59,657 nucleotides of DNA. It comes from JARKQH01 sp964631605. Its GTDB lineage: Bacteria > Verrucomicrobiota > Verrucomicrobiia > Limisphaerales > UBA8199. The position numbers were made by a program, and so were the translations under genes. The stretch covers positions 1 to 59,657 of the forward strand of contig CAZVYG010000022.1 of assembly GCA_964631605.1 (NCBI GenBank), in the 5' to 3' direction. Positions 52,537 through 59,657 of this stretch are shown here, one piece after another. The notes under the pieces are model-generated. The model was given only the letters and a program-made list of their open reading frames with translations, was not told the DNA's origin and did not search any database. The number at the start of each line of letters is the position of its first letter. The first letter of the stretch is position 1.

Positions 52537-53519
52537 TGTGTAAAGATTGCGGCTGCGGAATGCCGGGCGAAAAACCGGTTGGATACTCGGCTCATAAGGA
52601 TGATCATCCCCACGATCATCCCCATGATCATGAGCATGACCACGATCATGCTCACGATCAGGATGCGTCTCATGCCCATGAGCACGGGCATGACCATGAC
52701 CCTGGAGCCGCTCCGGGTCACGACCATCCCCATTCCCACACGCATTCGCATCCCCACGCGCACGGGGACCTGGTCCATGACCATCCCCACACCCATGTGC
52801 ATGCGCATCCCCACCCCGCCGCCGCCAGCCAGTTGGAAAGCCGGCGTTCCCTCGAGGTGCACCGCGCGCTTCTTGAAAAAAACGACCGGCAGGCGGAGCG
52901 CAACCGCGGCTTTTTCCGCGCGCGCGGCCTGTTGGTGCTCAACGTGGTTTCCTCTCCCGGGTCGGGAAAGACGACGCTGCTGCAGAAGACCGTGCAAGCG
53001 ATACAACCGGGCCTCCGGGCCGCGGTGATTGTGGGCGACCTGGCGACCGACAACGACGCCCGGCGGCTGCGCGAGTCGGGGGCGCCGGTGGTCCAGATTA
53101 CCACGGGAACCGTGTGCCACCTGGATGCAGAGATGGTGGCCCGCGCTTTGAACGAGTTGCCGCTGGAGGGGCTGCAACTCCTCATTATCGAGAATGTCGG
53201 GAACCTGGTTTGTCCGGCATCCTATGATCTTGGCGAGGACCTGCGCGTGGTGCTGCTTTCGGTCACCGAGGGGGAGGACAAGCCGTTGAAATATCCGCCC
53301 ATGTTCCAGGCGGCGGACGTGGTCATCGTCAGCAAGATTGACCTCGCCGCGGCGTGCGAGTGGGATCGCGAGGCGCTGCTGGCCAACCTGCGCCGGGTCA
53401 GCCCCAAGGCCCGCGTGCTGGAGCTTTCCAGCAAAACCGGCGAGGGCATGGCGGCGTGGCAGGAGTTGCTGGCGGCCAAACATCGCGAATTGACTGCCCG
53501 CCCGCCCCTCCCCATTTGA
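52536..53519 (+). CDS. hypB: Histidine-rich hydrogenase nickel GTPase HypB
   Basis: 327 residues. The N-terminal CKDCGCG is the high-affinity Ni motif. A His-rich region (30 His by my count in residues 20-93, mostly alternating HxH) stores nickel as in Bradyrhizobium-type HypB. The GTPase core has P-loop SSPGSGKTTLL (about 139-149), VGDLATDNDARR, and IIENVGNLVCPA; SKIDL serves as the G4 motif. Coupled to hypA. It converges with the sulfatase gene over 168 bp in which I see nothing. Confidence 0.96.
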   Translation: MCKDCGCGMPGEKPVGYSAHKDDHPHDHPHDHEHDHDHAHDQDASHAHEHGHDHDPGAAPGHDHPHSHTHSHPHAHGDLVHDHPHTHVHAHPHPAAASQLESRRSLEVHRALLEKNDRQAERNRGFFRARGLLVLNVVSSPGSGKTTLLQKTVQAIQPGLRAAVIVGDLATDNDARRLRESGAPVVQITTGTVCHLDAEMVARALNELPLEGLQLLIIENVGNLVCPASYDLGEDLRVVLLSVTEGEDKPLKYPPMFQAADVVIVSKIDLAAACEWDREALLANLRRVSPKARVLELSSKTGEGMAAWQELLAAKHRELTARPPLPI

Positions 53520-53687
53520 GACGCAGTTTCACTTTGCCGAAAAATGTGCGCAGCTCCTGAACTGGAACGGGGCGGGATGCTTCACTGGGGCGGCCGTCTG
53601 CCAGAGGAGGCGTGGCGGAAAGCCGCAACGGGAACCAAGGCGAGGCCGGCGGAGGAGCAGCGAGATGTCGCGCATTCAAGGTTGTGA

Positions 53688-56408
53688 TCAGAACTTCTGG
53701 ACTTCATCAGGCCCTGGAGTCGCATAGGCGGGGTCTTTCGCCCGGAGGAAAATGTCGCCGTCAGGCAGGACTTTGACCTCCAGAGGAACGATCGTGGTGC
53801 CGCGTGGGTTGATGGTCTGGGCGGTTTCGGAAAGGTCGCGTGTTTCGATGCCGTCGCGGGGGAGCGGCGGGACGTTGGCGTTGAAGAACGCCGTGCACCA
53901 CCAGTTGCCATCGCGGGTTTGAAACGGCGTGCCGTGGCCGAGGAAGCGGCCTGCAAACCTGCGGGGTCCATAGGGACCGGTGATTTTTTCCGAAACACAA
54001 TAGTAGAGATTATAGGAACCTTTGCGGCCTTGATCGGTGGACCAGGCGGTGCCGAGGTGGACGTATCGGCTGCCGATTTTCAGGAGGGTGGCGCCTTCAT
54101 GACCGATGACGGATTTAACCTGGCCCAGGACATTGGTGCGGCTGCCCGCCGGGTCAATCCGGATGGCCGGCCCGGCAAACTTCGACCAGTCCGCAGCCAG
54201 CGGCCGGATCAGCGTGTTTTCCCACAGGACCCACCAAGTGCCCCCGTCCTGAAACAGGGACGGGTCATGATGGCCGGCAAAGGCGGTTCCCATCGGATGA
54301 AACCACGGTCCTTTGGGCTCCGGACCGGCCGAGAGAGCGAGGTTGGATTTTTGTTTGGGGCAGTGGACCAGCGCCCAGCGTTTCAGGTCCGGAACCCAAT
54401 GCAATTCGGGAGCCCAGACCCGGTCGCCGGGCGGCGCATGAACGCTGTCTTTGGCGAGGTCGAAGATGACGCCCAGGTAGTGCCACTCAATCAAGTCCCT
54501 GCTGCGCCAGAGGCGGACAGTGGCGCCCACGGCGGAAGTCTCGCCGAGGCCGATGTTGTAAGGGTCGGTTTGCTCGCGCGAGTCTCGTTCGTTGATGGTC
54601 GTGCCGGTGAGATAATAATAATCGTCGGGACCGAGCTTGAGGTAGGGGTCGCGGATCCAGCCCTCCTTGATATAGAGCGCCCGGTCGTGCGATTTCAAGC
54701 CGGCCTCGATTTCGGCTCGTGACAGGGCGGGTTGAACCCCGGCGAGCAGTTGGGTCGAGCTGGCGGGCCGATTGGCCGTTTTCCGGGCAGGATTCTTTTG
54801 CGCCCTGGGGGGGGCAGGGTAGGGAATGACGTTCGCCCGTTTGGCCCAGGCTTCCCATCGGCCAGCCAGCTCCTCGACCTTGTCGGGGTGTTTGGAGGCC
54901 AGATTGTGCTGTTCGGTGCGGTCGGCTTTGAGATTGTAAAGCTCCCAGGCGCCGGCGCGGCTGAGGCGGACGAGCTTGAGGTCCCCGACACGGATGGCGG
55001 CGTTGCCTTCGTGCTCCCAATAGAGGGCGTCGCGTTGAATCGGCTGATTGGCGAAAGCGGGAATCAGGCTGCGCCCTTCCATGGGCAGGATCGGCTTGTC
55101 CTTGAATTGAGTTGGGTAGGAGGCTCCGGCGACCTCAACGCAGGTGGCCATGAGGTCAACCAGATGGCCGGGCTGATGCCGCAGTTCGCCCCGGGCGGAA
55201 ATGCCTTGCGGCCAGTGGACAATCAGGGGCGTGGCCACGCCGCCCTCGTGGTTGTAATGCTTGTAAAGCCGGAAGGGAGTGTTCTCAACGTAGGCCCAGC
55301 TTTCGCCGCAGAACCAGGTGGAGCCGGCCTTGCTGGGGTCCCCTTCGCTGCGGCCATTCGGCCCGGATTCCGCGTTGCCGCCGTTGTCGCTCAGGAAGAA
55401 AATGAGCGTGTTGTCCAGCACGCCGCGCTGTTTCAAGCCCTCCACCAAGTCACCCACCGCCCGGTCCATGCGATGCACCACCGCGGCATAAACCGCCATC
55501 AAGTGGTCAAAATGATCTTTTTCCGCGTCAGACAGTTTGTCCCATTGGGAAATCTTCTCCGGGCGGGGTGATTTGAGCCAGGCCTTGTCCATCAGTCCCA
55601 TTTCCAGTTGGCGCTGGAGTCGTGCCTGGCTGACGGCATCCCATCCAGCCTTGTATCGGCCGCGAAACTTGGCGATGTCTTCAGCCGGGGCTTGCAAAGG
55701 GAAATGCGGCGCGTTGTGCGCAAGGTAGAGGAAGAAAGGTTTCTTCGCCGCCAGCGCTTCATCAATGAACTTCAGGCCGAAGGCGGTCCACAGGTCGGTG
55801 GAATACCAGTTCTTGGGCAGGCGGGGGTCGTCGTTGGCAATCGCCTGGCCATTGAGGAACAGGCGGGCGTTGGGGGCATCGGACAGATAAAAGCCGCCGG
55901 CGGCGGCGGTCAGGTTGCGCTCGAAACCGCGGTCCCAGGGCGTCACCCCGTGGTTCTGGCCGACATGCCATTTGCCCGTCATGGCCGTGAAATAGCCGGC
56001 CGGCTTGAGCACCTCGGCAATGGTGACACACGAATCATTCAGCCGTCCGCGGTAGCCGGGCGCGCCGCGGTCCTCGGTCATGTGCCCCACTCCGGCTTGG
56101 TGCGGATAAAGACCCGTCAGCAAGGCGGCCCGGGTGGGGCAGCAGCGGCCGGTGTTGTAGAACTGCGTAAAACGCAGGCCGCCGGCCGCCAGCTTGTCGA
56201 GGTTCGGCGTTGGAATCTCCGAGCCATAACAGCCAAGGTCCGAAAACCCCATGTCATCCACCAGAATGATAATGATGTTGGCGCGCGGGGCCGCGGCGCC
56301 GGGCGCCGCCTCAGCCGACAAAACCAAGGCGCTCGACAAGATTACCGGGAGCAGGGCCGCTCCGCGGTCCACGCATGAACGGACGCTTTGGAAAATAGAT
56401 TTTACCAT
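53688..56408 (-). CDS. Secreted sulfatase fused to a GH43-like domain
   Basis: 906 residues with a signal peptide (ALLPVILSSALVLSAEA). Residues about 40-535 are a type I arylsulfatase: metal site IILVDDMGFSDLGCYG, formylglycine motif CPTRAALLTG (in RCCPTRA), MTGKWHVG, and SDNGGN. After a Pro/Ala linker (about 535-565), residues about 585-900 look like a five-bladed GH43-type fold: RDPYLKLGPDDYYYLTGTT with the base Asp, WAPELHWVPDLKRWALVH, HDPSLFQDGGTWWVLW. Desulfation and glycan cleavage in one chain suggest action on a sulfated polysaccharide. Divergent from the six-hairpin protein at 56634. Confidence 0.87.
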   Translation of the reverse strand: MVKSIFQSVRSCVDRGAALLPVILSSALVLSAEAAPGAAAPRANIIIILVDDMGFSDLGCYGSEIPTPNLDKLAAGGLRFTQFYNTGRCCPTRAALLTGLYPHQAGVGHMTEDRGAPGYRGRLNDSCVTIAEVLKPAGYFTAMTGKWHVGQNHGVTPWDRGFERNLTAAAGGFYLSDAPNARLFLNGQAIANDDPRLPKNWYSTDLWTAFGLKFIDEALAAKKPFFLYLAHNAPHFPLQAPAEDIAKFRGRYKAGWDAVSQARLQRQLEMGLMDKAWLKSPRPEKISQWDKLSDAEKDHFDHLMAVYAAVVHRMDRAVGDLVEGLKQRGVLDNTLIFFLSDNGGNAESGPNGRSEGDPSKAGSTWFCGESWAYVENTPFRLYKHYNHEGGVATPLIVHWPQGISARGELRHQPGHLVDLMATCVEVAGASYPTQFKDKPILPMEGRSLIPAFANQPIQRDALYWEHEGNAAIRVGDLKLVRLSRAGAWELYNLKADRTEQHNLASKHPDKVEELAGRWEAWAKRANVIPYPAPPRAQKNPARKTANRPASSTQLLAGVQPALSRAEIEAGLKSHDRALYIKEGWIRDPYLKLGPDDYYYLTGTTINERDSREQTDPYNIGLGETSAVGATVRLWRSRDLIEWHYLGVIFDLAKDSVHAPPGDRVWAPELHWVPDLKRWALVHCPKQKSNLALSAGPEPKGPWFHPMGTAFAGHHDPSLFQDGGTWWVLWENTLIRPLAADWSKFAGPAIRIDPAGSRTNVLGQVKSVIGHEGATLLKIGSRYVHLGTAWSTDQGRKGSYNLYYCVSEKITGPYGPRRFAGRFLGHGTPFQTRDGNWWCTAFFNANVPPLPRDGIETRDLSETAQTINPRGTTIVPLEVKVLPDGDIFLRAKDPAYATPGPDEVQKF

Positions 56409-56633
56409 GGCCGGAAGATGGCAACAGGCGGTCAGTCTGACAAACGATATTTGAAGAGGGAAACAGGCCAGGCGTGCGCCCGGTCGAAGGCGGCTGGTGA
56501 TCGCGTCCGAGACGAAGGCTCAACCGCCGGAGAAGGTGCGGTGGCGGAGCGACGAAGCAACCCGGCGAGACCCGTCTTTGGCGCTTTCTTGTGTCGCGGT
56601 GATCGAATACAGTTTCGGCACTTTATCCGGCCT
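56409..56633. promoter_or_regulatory. Divergent promoter region of the sulfatase and six-hairpin genes
   Basis: 225 bp between two divergent polysaccharide-related genes; no clear operator or promoter elements seen. Shared regulation is likely from the layout. Confidence 0.4.
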
Positions 56634-58733
56634 ATGACCTATCTGACGAGATTGACGGTGCCGCTGGCGGTGACCGTGGTGCTGCTGACCGCCGCGCGGG
56701 TTCAAGCCGCTCCGGCACCTGAGGACTTTCCCCGGTTCATCGTGCCGGGCCGCGAAAAAGAAATGGAATCGTTGCGCGCACTTTATTGGTTGCATTACAA
56801 ACCGGCGGGTCCCCTGATCCCGCTCTGGGACGAGTGGATGCCGATGTCCACGCTGTGGCCGGCAGTGGATGCCGCCAAGGGGGCGGAGGCCATGCGGGCA
56901 AAATGGCGCGCGGCTTTCATGCGGCGCCGGTTCAACGCCGAAGGCTATATTCACACCGAACAACATGACGGCCTGGCCCACTCCGAGGGCTGGCCGTTTC
57001 CGCTGTGGACCCAGGCCGGCGGTGCGGGCTGGCATTTTCGCGGCACCGGCATTGGGGGTTATGATGCCCCACCCGCCACGCCCGAAGGTTGGAAGGTGAG
57101 CGGCGGTAAAGGCGGCGAGATCGGGGACAAAGGCTGGGTCGTGGAACTCACCGAACCGCGCGCGACCCTGCAAACGCCGGCGTTTGCTGTGCCCGCGAGG
57201 CGCTCGCCGTGGCTGCGGCTCAACTGGTGGGCGGAGGGGTTGGAGGGCGGCAACTGTTACGTGGAGTGGACGACGACCGACCAGCCGCAGTGGACCCGGG
57301 AAAACCGCGCTTATTTCAGCGCCCCGGCAACGTCCGGGCCGCTCAACACTTCACGACCGGAAAGCCGGACGATGATCCCGGTGTTTCGGGTCCCGGGCTG
57401 GAAGGGCGTGATTACGGGGGTGCGCATCGGGCTGGATAATCCGGGTGCCGCGCAACTGGTGATCAAGTCCTTTCACACCGCGTGCGACACCCGGCACACG
57501 GTGAACAACCCGAATTTCATCCGGGGATGTCACGATTATTTTCTGTGGACGGGCGATGTGGGTTTCCTGCGGGACCAGATGGGGCGCATTCGAACGGCGA
57601 TGCGGTTCATCATGAGCGAGTTCGACACCCGGCGGCGGAAGTGCGTCTATACGACGTGGATTGGTCATGAAGGGCGCAGCGGTATCCGCTACGACAAGGA
57701 CGGCAGGAAAACCCTGTCGGTCGGCGACGGCATCGGGAGCAATTACTGGGATTTGCTCCCCTTCGGCGGCGAGGATGCGCTCGCAACAATCTATTACTAC
57801 GACGCGCTGCTGGATTTGGCCGAGCTGGAGGAAGAGATCATCCGGCATCCGCAGTGGTGCGTGGCCCGCGGCGCCGATGCCTTTGATCCGGCGGACCTTC
57901 GAGCCCACGCGCAGGAGGTCAAGGATTATGGGACGAAACGGTTCTGGAACGAAAAAACAGGCCGGTTCGGCACGCGGGACCTGGACGGCGTCCTGTATGA
58001 TTACGGCTTTGTTTTTCTGAACAACGAAGCCATCTATTACGACTTTGCGACGCCCGCCCAGGCTAAGAGCATCCGCTCCTGGATTTCCGGCACGCGCATC
58101 GTCGAAGGCGACACCTCGACTGGCGCGGACATTTACCACTGGCGGTTTGGGCCGCGCTCGACGACGCGGCGGAACGTGGATTATTATTTCTGGGGATGGT
58201 CCAATCCCGAGAGTGTGCCCTGGGGTTACCAAGTGCAGGATGGCGGCGGGGTCCTGGGTTTTTCGTATCACGATCTGATGGCGCGGCTGATGGTGGAAGG
58301 CCCCGACTCGGCGTGGCAACGGCTGCGCGAGATCACCGCGTGGTTCGACGAGACGCAGGCGGCGGGCGGTTACCGGGAGTATTACAAAGACCCCGTGCGC
58401 GGCACGTTGCAGGGCGGGAATGTGCCGGGCGGGCTCGGGTTGGATCGGGAATTCTTCGAGAGCATTCTGGTGCCGCAGGTGATGATTTACGGGTTCCTGG
58501 GCATGCGCCCGACCGCAAGTGGATGCTCGATGACGCCGCGGCTGCCGGCGGCCTGGCCCGAGTTGACCATTACGAGAGTGCACCTGAAACGATGGATTTT
58601 GAGCATCACGGCCAAGGCGGGCGAGGTGAAGGTTGAAGGAAGCGGTCCGGCGGATGAAGCCTTGGTGGTGCAATTGCCCAAAGGCTGGAAGCTGGCGGAA
58701 TCCTCGGCGACATTTGTGACCACGGCCCCGTGA
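56634..58733 (+). CDS. Secreted six-hairpin glycosidase-like protein
   Basis: 699 residues from the ATG giving MTYLTRLTVPLAVTVV, with a signal peptide ending near VQA. N-terminal beta-rich part (about 30-270), then an (alpha/alpha)6-barrel-like core: LWTGDVGFLRDQMGRIRTAM, SVGDGIGSNYWDLLPFGGED, WNEKTGRFGTRD, LNNEAIYYDFATP and YHDLMARLMVEGP, typical of six-hairpin glycosidases such as GH78/GH95 relatives. A C-terminal beta domain ends near HLKRWILSITAKAG. The specific activity cannot be told; the divergent sulfatase-GH43 gene suggests a joint polysaccharide pathway. In-frame sequence upstream to 56388 is rejected. Confidence 0.82.
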   Translation: MTYLTRLTVPLAVTVVLLTAARVQAAPAPEDFPRFIVPGREKEMESLRALYWLHYKPAGPLIPLWDEWMPMSTLWPAVDAAKGAEAMRAKWRAAFMRRRFNAEGYIHTEQHDGLAHSEGWPFPLWTQAGGAGWHFRGTGIGGYDAPPATPEGWKVSGGKGGEIGDKGWVVELTEPRATLQTPAFAVPARRSPWLRLNWWAEGLEGGNCYVEWTTTDQPQWTRENRAYFSAPATSGPLNTSRPESRTMIPVFRVPGWKGVITGVRIGLDNPGAAQLVIKSFHTACDTRHTVNNPNFIRGCHDYFLWTGDVGFLRDQMGRIRTAMRFIMSEFDTRRRKCVYTTWIGHEGRSGIRYDKDGRKTLSVGDGIGSNYWDLLPFGGEDALATIYYYDALLDLAELEEEIIRHPQWCVARGADAFDPADLRAHAQEVKDYGTKRFWNEKTGRFGTRDLDGVLYDYGFVFLNNEAIYYDFATPAQAKSIRSWISGTRIVEGDTSTGADIYHWRFGPRSTTRRNVDYYFWGWSNPESVPWGYQVQDGGGVLGFSYHDLMARLMVEGPDSAWQRLREITAWFDETQAAGGYREYYKDPVRGTLQGGNVPGGLGLDREFFESILVPQVMIYGFLGMRPTASGCSMTPRLPAAWPELTITRVHLKRWILSITAKAGEVKVEGSGPADEALVVQLPKGWKLAESSATFVTTAP

Positions 58734-59657
58734 CGTTCCGCCGTGGCCAAAGGTGGGGCTGCTTTAATTCAAGGGAGCGGAGCGCGGCGCGGCACGGTGA
58801 ATGCCAATTACCAGATATGGGTAACTCATCAACCTGTGCTTTACTTTACAAGCGGAGTCACAGGATCTCCAGGCAGGCGGCGGCGGAGTCTCGCTCGAAA
58901 GCGGTGTTTGCCTGAGCGGGGTCGCGGAGAGTTTTTCAACAACCGGGGTCGGCTGGTTCCCGCATCGGAGCCAAATGACTTTCGGAGGCTGGCCGCAGCG
59001 CAACCTGGCCGGCAACGCCAGCGACTTCTTCATGCGCGTCCTAAACCTGTCCTTCCACGATGCCACGCGCCAGATCACCGGCGCCGCCACACAATAAAAT
59101 CAGGCCGCCGGTGTCCTAGCGCTATGATGCCAGCACGGCCCACTGCTCCGCCCCAAGCAACAATAGAACCGCTTTGGCCCCACCGCGGGCACACCTGCCG
59201 CATCAAAATATCATGCTCCCTCTCGTCACAACGCGATGTTCAAAGCGCGGCAATTGGGCTGCAAAGCACGATGGCAGCGCGGCTATTCGGCAAATACCTT
59301 AAGACGACACTCCGGCAGAAGCTATGATGCCAAATAAGTGCGTAACACTTACTTGAAGACAAAAACGGACCCTCCGTACGATGGCAGTGCGGGACACCAC
59401 CTCACGGACCTCTCACAACGATGCCAAGGTGGGAAAACCCAACCTCCTCCCGCTCCAAGCCCCCCTTCGCCCACTCCGGTCACAACGCTACGACAGGAGC
59501 GTGGCAATTGGGGTGCAAAACACGATGGCAGTTCGGGACAAGCTTCAAAATCGCTACGACCGCAGTTCCGCACAAACTACGATGAGAAGTTGGAACGTAA
59601 CAGGTTGCCGCGTCGGCCAGAGCGGTGACGTTGCCGTTGCCGTCATAGCACACGAAA
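58734..59657. other. Non-coding right end, no convincing gene
   Basis: 924 bp. Reading frames are short and unconvincing; a 38-codon plus-strand frame (58975-59097) could be a gene remnant. From about 59122 the DNA carries repeated degenerate motifs. The window stops inside this region. Confidence 0.7.
59122..59593 (+). repeat. Field of a degenerate 17-bp motif (CTACGATGGCAGTGCGG-like)
   Basis: Nine loosely matching copies start near 59122, 59266, 59322, 59376, 59416, 59488, 59520, 59554 and 59577. Best copies: 59376-59392 and 59520-59536. Two longer blocks, 59225-59282 and 59479-59536, match at 46 of 58 bases by my count. Spacing is irregular, unlike CRISPR. Confidence 0.6.

Noticed and set aside
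57351..58673. 440-residue minus-strand frame opposite the six-hairpin gene
   Set aside because: No motif; overlaps a well-supported secreted protein.
59122..59593. CRISPR array
   Set aside because: Copies are degenerate and irregularly spaced (24-144 bp); no cas genes in the window.

Overview
The window reads as a chromosomal scaffold from a GC-rich, Gram-negative member of the Verrucomicrobiota, probably the Pedosphaera/Limisphaera side. This is inferred from the gene content: a very large lamin-tail/CotH secreted protein, Tat-exported oxidoreductase-like proteins, a sulfatase/glycosidase pair and an LpxR-type outer-membrane protein. No rRNA or single-copy phylogenetic marker tree backs it. 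Two runs of exactly 10 N show that the sequence is a scaffold from an assembly.

Layout. 1-3663: 3' part of the SRP RNA, then dnaX, ybaB, recR and a HAD phosphatase, the classic ffs-dnaX-ybaB-recR order. 3804-7479: a Bat (aerotolerance-type) operon of TPR protein, BatD and BatE-like protein. 7554-10720: a DUF2007 protein and glnD. 10762-20231: an 1860-residue LTD/CotH protein, a DUF362 protein with a PQQ-type propeller protein, and an LpxR-like porin. 20391-26874: a tripartite RND efflux operon with a thioredoxin-like gene in front that lacks the nucleophilic cysteine, then a divergent sigma-54 activator with a four-cysteine motif. 28724-32931: two DegT aminotransferases (one with a Tat signal) around a secreted propeller protein.

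32980-45039 is the metabolic centrepiece: one long minus-strand operon rex-hydC-hydB-hydA-hydG-hydF-hydE-hydS-phosphatase. HydABC is a trimeric, NAD-linked [FeFe]-hydrogenase of the electron-bifurcating type. HydE, HydF and HydG build its H-cluster. Rex is the NADH/NAD+ sensor that probably controls the operon through a palindrome over its promoter. The last two genes encode a second [FeFe]-hydrogenase-like protein of the sensory (HydS, PAS-containing) type and a PP2C/SpoIIE phosphatase. The cluster thus appears to carry catalytic enzyme, assembly factory, redox repressor and a putative H2-sensing output in one transcription unit.

45242-51532: a metallo-beta-lactamase fold hydrolase, an rRNA/tRNA methyltransferase of the SpoU class, and a secreted endonuclease/exonuclease/phosphatase-family protein. 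Directly after the last gene sits a 3516-bp IS66-type element with four genes: tnpA, tnpB, a DUF4338 (DruA-like) gene and the IS66 transposase. It has near-perfect terminal inverted repeats and is flanked by a perfect 169-bp direct repeat of the host gene's 3' end, far longer than the 8-bp duplication expected for IS66.

51570-59657: a lipoprotein, hypA and a very histidine-rich hypB (nickel delivery, with no NiFe hydrogenase in view), a sulfatase fused to a GH43-like domain, a divergent six-hairpin glycosidase-like protein, and about 0.9 kb of non-coding DNA holding a degenerate repeated motif.

Most novel points: the IS66/DUF4338 element with its 169-bp duplication; the rex-hyd-hydS-phosphatase operon with a diverged Rex-like operator; the sulfatase-GH43 fusion; and the repeat field at the right end.
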